In this document: positions 52,122-60,182 of the stretch, piece by piece
Numbering within the stretch: the first letter of the stretch is position 1
Layout: each line of letters starts with the position of its first letter
From: Cellulomonas composti
GTDB lineage: Bacteria > Actinomycetota > Actinomycetes > Actinomycetales > Cellulomonadaceae
DNA length: 64,000 nucleotides
NCBI RefSeq assembly: GCF_007990245.1
Contig: NZ_BJWG01000003.1
Span: 186,001 to 250,000 of the forward strand
Direction of reading: 5' to 3'
The notes under the pieces: model-generated
What the model was told of the DNA's origin: nothing
Database searches by the model: none
The model's input: only the letters and a program-made list of their open reading frames with translations
Program-made: the position numbers and the translations under genes

Positions 52122-53668
52122 GATGCTCCTCCGGCGACGCGTGCGTGGTCCTGCCTGGTGACTGCGGCCGCCCGGCGGCACAGCGTGTCGAGCAGAGGGT
52201 CGAGGTCGACGATCGCGAAGCGGGTCGCGGTGTCGCTGCTGCCGTACGGGACGACGAGCGAGCGCCCGTGCCGCATGGCGCCGCACGAGTACACGACGTT
52301 GGGCACGTAGCCGGAACGCTCCTGGCCCGTCCCGGTGAGCAGCGGGTGCTCGAGTCGTCCGACCACCTGCGTCGGATCGTCGAGGTCGAGCAGCAGCGCT
52401 CCGATGCTGTAGGTGCGCATCGGTCCCACACCGTGGGTGAGCACGAGCCAGCCGCGCTCCGTCTCGACCGGGGGCCCGCAGTTGCCGAGCTGGACCAGCT
52501 CCCACGCCCGCTCGGGACGCTGCACGACCGCCGGCGGTCCCCACCACAGCAGGTCGTCGGACGTGGTGATCGCATTGGTCTCGCGGTCGGCTCGGGACAG
52601 GGCCACGTAGCGGCCGCCGATCTGGCGGGGGAACAGCGCGAGCCCCTTGTTGCGGGCCCCGGGTCCGCTGAGCGGACGGCTCGTCAGGTGCGCGAAGTCG
52701 TGCGTGCTCAGCAGCTGCATCGCGATGTCCCGGCCGTCGTACGCGGTGTAGGTGCCGAGGTAGGTCGGCGGACCGTCGGATGCCTCGAAGCGCACCATCC
52801 GCACGTCCTCGACCCCGTGGCTCTCGGTCGCGCCCTGCGGCATCAGGATCCGCTCGCGCAGCGCCGAGTCCGGCGGGAAGGTGACCTCGTAGCTGCGGCG
52901 GGCGATCCGCTCGAAGCGCTCGATCGTGCGCAGCGCCGACCCGCGGGTGAGCCGCTGCGAGCGCAGCTCGCCGTAGGCCAGGTCGAGCTCGGCCCGGCCG
53001 AACTCGAGGCCGAGGGCGTCGAGCACGAAGTCCGCATTGGCACGATCGCCGTCGGGGTCCTCGTCGAGCTGGTGCTCGAAGGCCGCGCGCGCGAACCGCG
53101 GCTCGGTCACGACCGGCACGCGGGCATGCGCGGGAGGTGCGTCGAGCTCGATCGCGCCGGCGGCATCGACGGTGCCGGTGCGTAGCTCGAGGCTGGAGAC
53201 GTGCCCCTCGCCGACCGCGCGCACCGTCATGACGAAACGCGTCGAGCCCGACGGCAGCCCGTCCTGGTCGGGGTGGGCGACCATCGAGGGGTTGAACAGC
53301 GCCGTCGACTCGACGGCGTACTCCTGCGTGAAGTACGCGCCGACGAGGCGCCGCCGGTGCGCGGGCAGCCGCTCGGCGTGCGGCAGCCGGTGCCGGACGA
53401 GCCCGAAGTGCTGGTCCCAGGTCGCCTCGAGGTCGTGATGGCGGTGCCCGAAGTCGGTCGTGAGGTCCAGCAGCTCGCGCTCGACCTCGTCGTCGGCAAG
53501 CGCCAGGACGCGCGCGATGACGGCCGCCGACCGCGACTCGCCCGACGTCACCATCTCCTGGCCCGGCAGGAACAGGCGGGCCAGGACACGGTCGGGATCG
53601 GGGCGCAGCACGTGGGCCGTGCGACGCACCCACGGCTTGCCGGACCCCCCGTCGCCCGGGTGCGTCAC
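52118..53668 (-). CDS. GH130-family glycoside phosphorylase/hydrolase
   Basis: 516 residues from GTG 53668. Five-bladed propeller family acting on beta-mannosides: RVLARLFLPGQE near the N-terminus, ALFNPSMVAHPDQDG, the conserved GVEDVRMVRFE, TYLGTYTAYDGRDIA, GARNKGLALFPRQIGGRYVA and YVPNVVYSCGAM. No signal peptide, so intracellular. GH130 contains mannosyl phosphorylases and a hydrolase branch; residues binding phosphate cannot be confirmed by eye. Overlaps the toroid gene by 4 nt (GTGA). Confidence 0.88.
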   Translation of the reverse strand: MTHPGDGGSGKPWVRRTAHVLRPDPDRVLARLFLPGQEMVTSGESRSAAVIARVLALADDEVERELLDLTTDFGHRHHDLEATWDQHFGLVRHRLPHAERLPAHRRRLVGAYFTQEYAVESTALFNPSMVAHPDQDGLPSGSTRFVMTVRAVGEGHVSSLELRTGTVDAAGAIELDAPPAHARVPVVTEPRFARAAFEHQLDEDPDGDRANADFVLDALGLEFGRAELDLAYGELRSQRLTRGSALRTIERFERIARRSYEVTFPPDSALRERILMPQGATESHGVEDVRMVRFEASDGPPTYLGTYTAYDGRDIAMQLLSTHDFAHLTSRPLSGPGARNKGLALFPRQIGGRYVALSRADRETNAITTSDDLLWWGPPAVVQRPERAWELVQLGNCGPPVETERGWLVLTHGVGPMRTYSIGALLLDLDDPTQVVGRLEHPLLTGTGQERSGYVPNVVYSCGAMRHGRSLVVPYGSSDTATRFAIVDLDPLLDTLCRRAAAVTRQDHARVAGGAS

Positions 53669-54720
53669 GGGGCGACCACGGCCGTCGAGGACAGCTGGGC
53701 GCAGGCCAGCCAGGCGAGCGTCGACTCGGCGCCCTGGTTCTGGTTGACCCCGTCACGCTCGAGGCCGTCGAACCCGCCGCCGGTCGCCGCGTCGCGCACC
53801 GGGACGCCGGAGTCGTTGGCGCCCTCGAACCAGGCCACGCACCGCTCGACGAGCACCGCCCAGCGGGCCTCGCCGGTGACGCGCAGCGCGGTCGCGCCGG
53901 CCTCCGCGAGCGCCGACACCTCGATCGGCTGCTGGTCGAAGCCGGGCCGGAGGTCGTCCGGTCCCCGGCCACCTGCGGGCACCACCGAGAGCCGACCGTC
54001 GACCGTCTGCTCGCTGACCAGCCACTGCAGCAGCAGGAGTCCGTCGGCGAGCAGGTCGTCGTCGCCCAGCAGGTGGGCGACGGCGAGCATCGCCTCGGGC
54101 AGCACGGCGTTCGCGTACGTGAGCCGGGGCTCGGGCCACGGCCAGCGCGCGTCGGTCAGCGGGCGGCCGAGCGTGTCGCGGGCGTCCTGCAGGAGCCGCC
54201 GCGCACCCTCGTCGGACGGGTCCGCACGCAGCAGCTGGACCGCGCCCAGCGCGGCGTAGGCGGTCGCGCGCGGGTACGACGACCGCGCGTCCGTCGCGTC
54301 GGACGCGCCCGCGCGCGCGTCGTCCGCGAGCGGGCCGTGCGGCAGGTGCACGGCCGCGGTGCCCAGGGCCCACAACGCCCGCCCCCAGTGGTCGCCGGTC
54401 GACGGCGTGTCCAGCCAGGTCCCGTCCGGGCTGCGACGGTTGTGCACCAACCCGCCGGGACGTTGCGCCGCACGCACGAAGGACAGGTACGTGCGGGTCA
54501 GGGCGGCGACCTCGTGGTCCGGCTCGGCGATCCGGGCCGTCACGACGAGGGCGCGCGCCACGTCGTCGACGCACATGCCGTGCTCGGTGCGCGGCGCCGT
54601 GCCGAGCGCGTGCTCGTACAGCCCCGTCGAGGTCGACAGTCGGACCAGCTGGCCCAGGACCACCGTGCGCCCCTGGGCGCCCGGTGTGGCGGCCGGTGGG
54701 GCCGCCGTGGCCGACGCCAT
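53665..54720 (-). CDS. Six-hairpin (alpha/alpha toroid) glycosidase-like protein
   Basis: 351 residues from ATG 54720. Helix-rich repeats with EHGMCVDDVARALVV, DTPSTGDHWGRALWALGTA, SYPRATAYAALGAVQLL and NQNQGAESTLAWL; the last motif resembles the end of toroid glycosidases. Genes of this kind are often labelled glycosyltransferase only because they lie with GT4 genes. Catalytic residues not assigned. ATG overlaps the GT4 stop by one base. Confidence 0.7.
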   Translation of the reverse strand: MASATAAPPAATPGAQGRTVVLGQLVRLSTSTGLYEHALGTAPRTEHGMCVDDVARALVVTARIAEPDHEVAALTRTYLSFVRAAQRPGGLVHNRRSPDGTWLDTPSTGDHWGRALWALGTAAVHLPHGPLADDARAGASDATDARSSYPRATAYAALGAVQLLRADPSDEGARRLLQDARDTLGRPLTDARWPWPEPRLTYANAVLPEAMLAVAHLLGDDDLLADGLLLLQWLVSEQTVDGRLSVVPAGGRGPDDLRPGFDQQPIEVSALAEAGATALRVTGEARWAVLVERCVAWFEGANDSGVPVRDAATGGGFDGLERDGVNQNQGAESTLAWLACAQLSSTAVVAP

Positions 54721-55847
54721 CAGACGGCGGCCGCGAGCGCCGCGTGCTGCACCCTCGCCGCGACGTCCAGGTACTGCTCGGCGACCGCGGGCCACAGCAG
54801 CGCGGCGGCCAGCCGGTGCGACTCGGCGGCCATCGACTCCGCCGCGCCGTCGACGGTGAGCACCTGCTCGAGCGCCGCGGCGATCGCGAACGGGTCCTGC
54901 TGCGGGACCAGCAGCCCGGCACCGCTCGAGAGCAGCTCGACGGCGTGCGGGAACCGGGTCGAGACGACCGGCCGGCCCGCGGCGACCGCCTCGGTGAGCA
55001 CACCCGAGGTGACCTGCTCGCTCGAGTCGTACGGGAGCAGCACCACGTCGGCGCTCCGGACCACGGCGCGCAGCTCGGGGCCGGACAGGTACCGACCGTC
55101 GAACCGGACCGACGCGGACAGACCCAGGTCGCGGGTCAGCTTCGTCAACCGGTCCCGGTACGCCTCGCCCTCGCGCTCCAGCACGCGCGGGTGCGTCTGC
55201 CCGACGACGAGGTAGGTCGGCAGCGGTGCGCGCCCGCGCAGCTCGGCGAGCGCGAGCAGCGCCCACTCGATCCCCTTGCCCTCCGAGAGCAGCCCCCACG
55301 TCAGCACCGTGGGGCGACGGTGCGCGGTCGTCGTCGCGGCGGGGGCCCGGTTGTCCACGGCGCCGTGCGGGACGACCGTGACCAGCGACGGGTCCACACC
55401 CCAGCCCGCGACGAGGCGGTCCTTGGCGGTCACCGTCATGGTGACCAGCGCCGCCGACCGGCTGACCAGCCCGGCGAGCACCCGGTACTGGTTCGCCGTC
55501 GGCCGGGTCAGCACGGTGTGCAGCACCGTCACGACGGGGACGCGTACCCGCGCGACCACGTCGAGCACGTCCTGGCCGTCGGGGCCGCCGAAGATCCCGT
55601 ACTCGTGCTGCACGAGCGCGACGTCGTGGTCGTCGAGCGCCGCGGCCGCCGCGCCCGCACCACCCGGTTGGCCGGTCACCCACTGGTGGACGACCTGCGC
55701 CGTCGGCGGCTGCGGCTCGTCGACGAGCCGGACCACACCCACGTCGGCGCCCGCACCGAGCAGGTGCTCGACGAAGGCCGCACTGAAGGTGGCGATCCCG
55801 CACGGGGTGGGCGGATAGGTCGACAGAACTCCGAGTCGGACACTCAT
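54720..55847 (-). CDS. Glycosyltransferase family 4
   Basis: 375 residues, GT-B fold. N-terminal glycine loop LSTYPPTPCGIATFSAAFVE, donor-binding C-domain with LTWGLLSEGKGIEWAL and the E-x7-E region SSEQVTSGVLTEAVAAGRPV. First gene of the operon. Hydrophobic anchor absent, so cytoplasmic. Sugar donor unknown; association with GH130 and a PMI-like cupin makes GDP-mannose plausible. Confidence 0.9.
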   Translation of the reverse strand: MSVRLGVLSTYPPTPCGIATFSAAFVEHLLGAGADVGVVRLVDEPQPPTAQVVHQWVTGQPGGAGAAAAALDDHDVALVQHEYGIFGGPDGQDVLDVVARVRVPVVTVLHTVLTRPTANQYRVLAGLVSRSAALVTMTVTAKDRLVAGWGVDPSLVTVVPHGAVDNRAPAATTTAHRRPTVLTWGLLSEGKGIEWALLALAELRGRAPLPTYLVVGQTHPRVLEREGEAYRDRLTKLTRDLGLSASVRFDGRYLSGPELRAVVRSADVVLLPYDSSEQVTSGVLTEAVAAGRPVVSTRFPHAVELLSSGAGLLVPQQDPFAIAAALEQVLTVDGAAESMAAESHRLAAALLWPAVAEQYLDVAARVQHAALAAAV

Positions 55848-56009
55848 CGGGACTTCTTCCCTGGTACCTGCACGCAGCGTGTGTGCTGCCGTCCACGGTG
55901 CGAGAGAGAAGGCCGCGTCCCCGGGGGCGCCGTGACATCCGGCGCCGGGTCGCCTGGACGACGAACGTCCGACGAGATCGCCCCGAGCCTACCAGCGCGA
56001 CGGGCGGCG

Positions 56010-56033
56010 TACGCTCGGCCCGACCCCGGGAGG
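56010..56033 (+). promoter_or_regulatory. -10 element and ribosome site of the divergent GT4 gene
   Basis: TACGCT (56010-56015) can serve as -10; GGGAGG (56028-56033) is a strong ribosome site five bases before the codon where homology begins (56039). Both argue that translation starts there and not at upstream GTG codons. The 55848-56038 gap between the divergent GT4 genes holds no other gene. Confidence 0.5.
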
Positions 56034-56038
56034 CCGTC

Positions 56039-57091
56039 GTCAGAGTCGCCGTTCTCGCTTCGATCGCGCACCGCGTCCCGCCGCGCGACTACGGGCCGTG
56101 GGAACAGGTCGCGGCCACGCTCACCGAGGGCCTGGTCGCCCGCGGCCACGAGGTGACCCTGTTCGCCACCGCCGACTCGATCACCGCCGCGCGCCTGCAC
56201 GCCGAGGCCCCCGCGGGCTACGAGGAGGACGCCTCCGTCGACGCCAAGGTCGCCGAGGCGCTGCACATCGCCGCCGTGTTCGAGCGCGCGGACCGGTTCG
56301 ACGTCATCAGCAACCAGTTCGACTTCCTGCCGCTGGTGTTCAGCCGACTCACCACGACACCCGTCGTGACCACCGTGCACGGCTTCTCCTCGGAGCGGAT
56401 CGTCCCGGTGTACCGCGCCTACGACGACGTCGCGCACTACGTGTCGATCAGCGACGCCGATCGCCACCCGGACCTCACGTACGACGCGACGATCCACCAC
56501 GGCATCGACGTCGACGCGTTCTCCCCGGGCGCGGGCGACGGCGGCTACCTGCTGTTCCTCGGCCGGATCCACCCGGACAAGGGCACCGCGACCGCGATCG
56601 AGGTCGCCCGCCGCGCGGGGCTGCCGCTCGTGATCGCCGGGGTGGTCCACGACGCCGAGTACCACCGGCGCGAGGTCGAGCCGCACGTGGACGGCGACCG
56701 GGTCCGCTGCGTCGGTCCGGTCGGGCCACGGGACCGCGACCGCCTGCTGGGCGGGGCACGCGCGCTGCTGCACCTCATCGACTTCGACGAGCCGTTCGGG
56801 CTGTCGGTCGTGGAGTCGCTGATGACGGGCACGCCCGTGATCGCCTACGCGCGCGGGTCGATGCCCGAGCTGATCCGACCGGGCGTCTCGGGCCACCTGG
56901 TCTCGAGCACCGCGGAGGCCGTCGCCGCGGTCGGCGGCGTCGGGGCGACCGACCGGGCGGCGTGCCGCGCCGACGCGGTCGCGCGGTTCTCGTCCGGGCG
57001 CATGGTCGACGACTACGAGCGGCTGTTCGCGGACGTCGTGGCGCGCGGGCCGCGCGGGCCGCACAGCCGACGCGTGAGACCACTGGGTTAG
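56039..57091 (+). CDS. Glycosyltransferase family 4, start codon apparently GTC
   Basis: About 350 residues. RVAVLASIAHRVPPRDYGPW is the usual N-terminus; GLVARGHEVTLFA, VVTTVHGF, VSISDADRHP, FLGRIHPDKGTATAIEVARR and DFDEPFGLSVVESLMTGTPV show the GT-B fold and the E-x7-E motif. The expected first codon at 56039 reads GTC, not ATG or GTG; the nearest in-frame standard starts are GTG 55883 and 55898, which lie before the -10-like site and would add about 50 Arg-rich residues. Similar GT4 proteins are common beside GH130 clusters. Confidence 0.85.
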   Translation, partial: VRVAVLASIAHRVPPRDYGPWEQVAATLTEGLVARGHEVTLFATADSITAARLHAEAPAGYEEDASVDAKVAEALHIAAVFERADRFDVISNQFDFLPLVFSRLTTTPVVTTVHGFSSERIVPVYRAYDDVAHYVSISDADRHPDLTYDATIHHGIDVDAFSPGAGDGGYLLFLGRIHPDKGTATAIEVARRAGLPLVIAGVVHDAEYHRREVEPHVDGDRVRCVGPVGPRDRDRLLGGARALLHLIDFDEPFGLSVVESLMTGTPVIAYARGSMPELIRPGVSGHLVSSTAEAVAAVGGVGATDRAACRADAVARFSSGRMVDDYERLFADVVARGPRGPHSRRVRPLG

Positions 57092-57236
57092 GGTGGCGCC
57101 TGGAACCCGGCTCGACCGTGACCGGGTCGCGTCGGCCCCGACTGGGCCGGCCCTCCACGGTGCGACGTGCGCCGGCCCCGCCCACTTCCGCGCCCACCGG
57201 CGTGCGCGGCGCCCGTCACCCTGCACCGGAGCTCTC

Positions 57237-58271
57237 GTGACCCTGTCGTCCCACCCGCGCCGCGCCCTGCTCGGCGCGCCACTGATCGTCGGACCACTGC
57301 TCGTCGGACCACTGCTGGTCGCGCTCGCCGGTTGCGCCGGCACGGCCGAACCCGCGTCGTCGTCGCCGACGGCCACGTCGTCGCAGGCCGCGCCGTCCGC
57401 CGTCACGGTGGACAACTGCGGCACCTCGGTCACCGTCGAGTCGGCCCCGCAGCGCGTGGTGACGATCAAGTCGTCGACCACCGAGATGATGCTGGCGCTC
57501 GGGCTCGCCGACAGGCTCGTCGGGACCGCGTTCTCGGACGGACCCGTGCCCGACGAGTACGCGGCAGCCGCCGCCGACGTGCCCGTGCTGTCCGACAAGG
57601 TGCCGGGCCAGGAGGCGCTGCTCGAGGTCGAGCCGGACTTCGTCTACGGCGGCTGGGAGTCGAACTTCTCGGCCGACGGCGTCGGTGAGCGCGCGTCGCT
57701 GGCCGCGCTCGGGATCGGCACGTACGTGTCCCCGTCCGCGTGCAAGGAGCCGGGCTACATGCCCGACCCGCTCACGTTCGACGACGTGTACGACGAGGTG
57801 CTCGAGGCCGGTGACGTCTTCGGCGCTCCCGCGGTCGCCCGCGACGTCGTCGCGGACATGCAGGCGACGCTCGCGACCGCACAGCGGCCGTCCGACGAGG
57901 TCAGCGCGCTGTGGTGGTCGTCGGGCACCGACACCCCCTACGTGGGCGCCGGGATCGGCGCGCCGCAGATGCTCATGGACGCCGCGGGCCTGACCAACGT
58001 CGTGGCGGACGTGCACGACACGTGGACCTCGGTCGGCTGGGAGCAGGTCGTCGCGGCCGACCCGGACGTCATCGTGCTCGTCGACTCGTCGTGGAACACC
58101 GCCGAGCACAAGAAGGAGTCCCTCGCGTCGAACCCGGCGACCGCGGCCCTGACCGCGGTGCGCGAGGGGCGCTACCTCGTCGTTCCGTTCGCCGCGTCCG
58201 AGGCGGGCGTGCGCAACGCCGACGCCGTGGTCTCGCTCGACGAGCAGCTCGCGGAGCTCGGCCTGGGATGA
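57237..58271 (+). CDS. ABC importer substrate-binding lipoprotein (iron-siderophore/B12/F420-0 class)
   Basis: 344 residues from GTG 57237 with GGAG five bases upstream. Signal peptide with lipobox LAGC (LLVALAGCAGT), Ser/Thr/Ala linker, then the BtuF/FecB-type fold: PQRVVTIKSSTTEMMLALGL, LLEVEPDFVYGGWESNFS, YVSPSACKEPGY. The ESNFS and SPSAC regions resemble the binding proteins proposed to carry F420-0; this is from memory of that family and needs a profile search. A heme or siderophore role is the alternative. The 145 bp upstream hold no gene. Confidence 0.82.
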   Translation: MTLSSHPRRALLGAPLIVGPLLVGPLLVALAGCAGTAEPASSSPTATSSQAAPSAVTVDNCGTSVTVESAPQRVVTIKSSTTEMMLALGLADRLVGTAFSDGPVPDEYAAAAADVPVLSDKVPGQEALLEVEPDFVYGGWESNFSADGVGERASLAALGIGTYVSPSACKEPGYMPDPLTFDDVYDEVLEAGDVFGAPAVARDVVADMQATLATAQRPSDEVSALWWSSGTDTPYVGAGIGAPQMLMDAAGLTNVVADVHDTWTSVGWEQVVAADPDVIVLVDSSWNTAEHKKESLASNPATAALTAVREGRYLVVPFAASEAGVRNADAVVSLDEQLAELGLG

Positions 58272-59305
58272 CGACCGACGTCGACACCGCGCGGCGGGTC
58301 CGGCCGGGACCGCTCGTCGCGGCCGGGCTCTGCGTGCTCGTCGTGACCCTGCTGGTCACGGTGGCGATCGGGCCGGCGGACCTGTCGGTCGGCGAGGTCG
58401 CGCGCTCGATCGCGGGGCACCTGGGCCTCGACGTCGCGCCCGTGCCGCGGCTGCACGACGCGATCGTGTGGGAGCTGCGGCTGCCGCGCGTGCTCACCGC
58501 CGCGTGCGTGGGCGCCGGCCTCGCGCTGGCCGGCGCCGTGATGCAGAGCCTCACGCGCAACCCGCTCGCCGACCCGTACCTGCTCGGGCTGTCGTCGGGT
58601 GCGTCGCTCGGGGCCGTCGCGGTGCTCGTCCTGGGCGTGTCGCTGCTGCTGCCCGTCGCGGCCTTCGCGGGCGCGCTGCTCGCGCTCGTCGTGACGCTCA
58701 CGCTGGCGCGGGTCGGCGGGACGCTCACACCCGGACGCGCGGTGCTCGCGGGCGTCGCCGTGGCCCAGCTGTGCGCGGCGGGCACGTCGCTCGTCATCTT
58801 CTGGACCGCGACCGGAGACTCCTACCGCGAGATCCTCACGTGGCTGCTGGGGTCGCTCGCCGGTGCGACCTGGCAGTCCGTCGCGATCGCCGGTTCGGCC
58901 GTCGTCGTCGTCGGGAGCGTGGTGCTCGCCCAGGGCGTGCGGCTCGACGCGTTCGCGTTCGGCGACACCGCGGCCGCGTCGCTCGGGATCGACGTCGAGC
59001 GCACGCGCTGGACGCTCCTGGTCCTGGTCGCGCTGCTCACCGGGGCGATGGTCGCCGTGAGCGGGTCGATCGGGTTCGTCGGGCTCGTGCTGCCGCACGC
59101 CGTCGGCGCGCTCAGCGGACCGCTGCACCGGCGCCTGCTGCCGTCCGTGGCGATCGCCGGCGCCGTCTTCCTCGTGTGGGCGGACACCATCGCGCGCACG
59201 CTGTTCGACCCGCGCGAGCTACCCGTGGGCGTCGTGACGGCCCTGGTCGGCGTGCCCGTGTTCGTCGTGCTGCTGCGGCGCCGGGCCGGGACCTGGGGGG
59301 CCTGA
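58268..59305 (+). CDS. ABC importer permease, FecCD/BtuC family
   Basis: 345 residues from ATG 58268 (overlaps the stop of the binding protein, ATGA). About ten membrane helices; family marks RLPRVLTAACVGAGLALAGA, MQSLTRNPLADPYLLG, GSIGFVGLVLPHAVGAL and the C-terminal ELPVGVVTALVGVPVFVVLL. Acts as a homodimer. Confidence 0.93.
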   Translation: MTTDVDTARRVRPGPLVAAGLCVLVVTLLVTVAIGPADLSVGEVARSIAGHLGLDVAPVPRLHDAIVWELRLPRVLTAACVGAGLALAGAVMQSLTRNPLADPYLLGLSSGASLGAVAVLVLGVSLLLPVAAFAGALLALVVTLTLARVGGTLTPGRAVLAGVAVAQLCAAGTSLVIFWTATGDSYREILTWLLGSLAGATWQSVAIAGSAVVVVGSVVLAQGVRLDAFAFGDTAAASLGIDVERTRWTLLVLVALLTGAMVAVSGSIGFVGLVLPHAVGALSGPLHRRLLPSVAIAGAVFLVWADTIARTLFDPRELPVGVVTALVGVPVFVVLLRRRAGTWGA

Positions 59306-59306
59306 C

Positions 59307-60104
59307 GTGGACGTGCGGATCGAGCGCCTGGGCGTGCGGCTCGGCGGTCGCTGGGTCGTCGACGGCGTCGTCGCGACTCCCCCGTCGGGCGCGCTGACCG
59401 GCCTGCTCGGGCCCAACGGCGCGGGCAAGACGACGCTGCTGCGGCTCGTCGCGGGCCTGCTGGCCCCCGAGGCCGGCGCCGTCCTTCTCGACGAGCGTGC
59501 GGTGCACGACGTCGAGCGCCGTGAGCGGGCGCGACGGATCGCGCTGCTCGAGCAGGACTCGTCGAGCGCGCTGCCCCTGACCGTGCGCGAGGTCGTCGCG
59601 CTCGGGCGCATCCCGCACCGCTCGGCGTGGGGCGCGGACCCCGACCCGGGCGCGGTCGACGTCGCGCTCGCGTCGGCGAGCGCCACGCACCTCGCCGACC
59701 GCCCGTGGGCGCAGCTCTCGGGCGGCGAGCGCCAGCGCGTGCATGTCGCGCGCGCGCTCGCCCAGCAGCCCGCGCTGCTCCTGCTCGACGAGCCGACGAA
59801 CCACCTCGACATCGCCGCGCAGCTCTCGATGCTCGACTTCGTGCACCGGCTCGGCGCCGACGGCACGACGACGATCGCCGCGTTGCACGACCTCAACCTC
59901 GCGGCGACGTTCTGCGACCACGTGCTGGTCCTCGCGCAGGGCCGACTCGTCGCGGCCGGGCCCCCGACGGACGTGCTGACCGCCGACCTGATCCACGAGG
60001 TCTGGGGTGTGCAGGCCGACGTCCTGACCCACCCCCGCACGGGCCGCCCCCTGATCGCCTGGGGCAGGGCGACCCCTGACCGACGACCGGGTCCGCGCGG
60101 GTAA
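59307..60104 (+). CDS. ABC importer ATPase, FecE/BtuD family
   Basis: 265 residues from GTG 59307, directly after the permease stop. Walker A GPNGAGKTTLL, signature LSGGERQRVHVARAL, Walker B LLLLDEPTNHLD, H-loop LHDLNLAA. Completes the binding protein-permease-ATPase operon. Confidence 0.95.
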   Translation: MDVRIERLGVRLGGRWVVDGVVATPPSGALTGLLGPNGAGKTTLLRLVAGLLAPEAGAVLLDERAVHDVERRERARRIALLEQDSSSALPLTVREVVALGRIPHRSAWGADPDPGAVDVALASASATHLADRPWAQLSGGERQRVHVARALAQQPALLLLDEPTNHLDIAAQLSMLDFVHRLGADGTTTIAALHDLNLAATFCDHVLVLAQGRLVAAGPPTDVLTADLIHEVWGVQADVLTHPRTGRPLIAWGRATPDRRPGPRG

Positions 60105-60169
60105 GGGCTGTTCTCGGACTTCATCCGCGGCCCGGTCCTCCGACCGGCTCGCGGGGCGGTCGGGCGTCC

Positions 60170-60175
60170 TAGACT
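60170..60175 (+). promoter_or_regulatory. -10 element of the LuxR-family gene
   Basis: TAGACT with 7 nt to GTG 60183; no ribosome site, fits a leaderless transcript. The same TAGACT hexamer precedes smc and rpsB. Confidence 0.5.
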
Positions 60176-60182
60176 CCTGCCC

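Noticed and set aside
57092..57236. B12 riboswitch or DtxR/IdeR box before the ABC importer
   Set aside because: No B12-box-like sequence is seen, and TTAGGGTGGCGCCTGGAAC near 57088 matches the IdeR consensus at too few positions.
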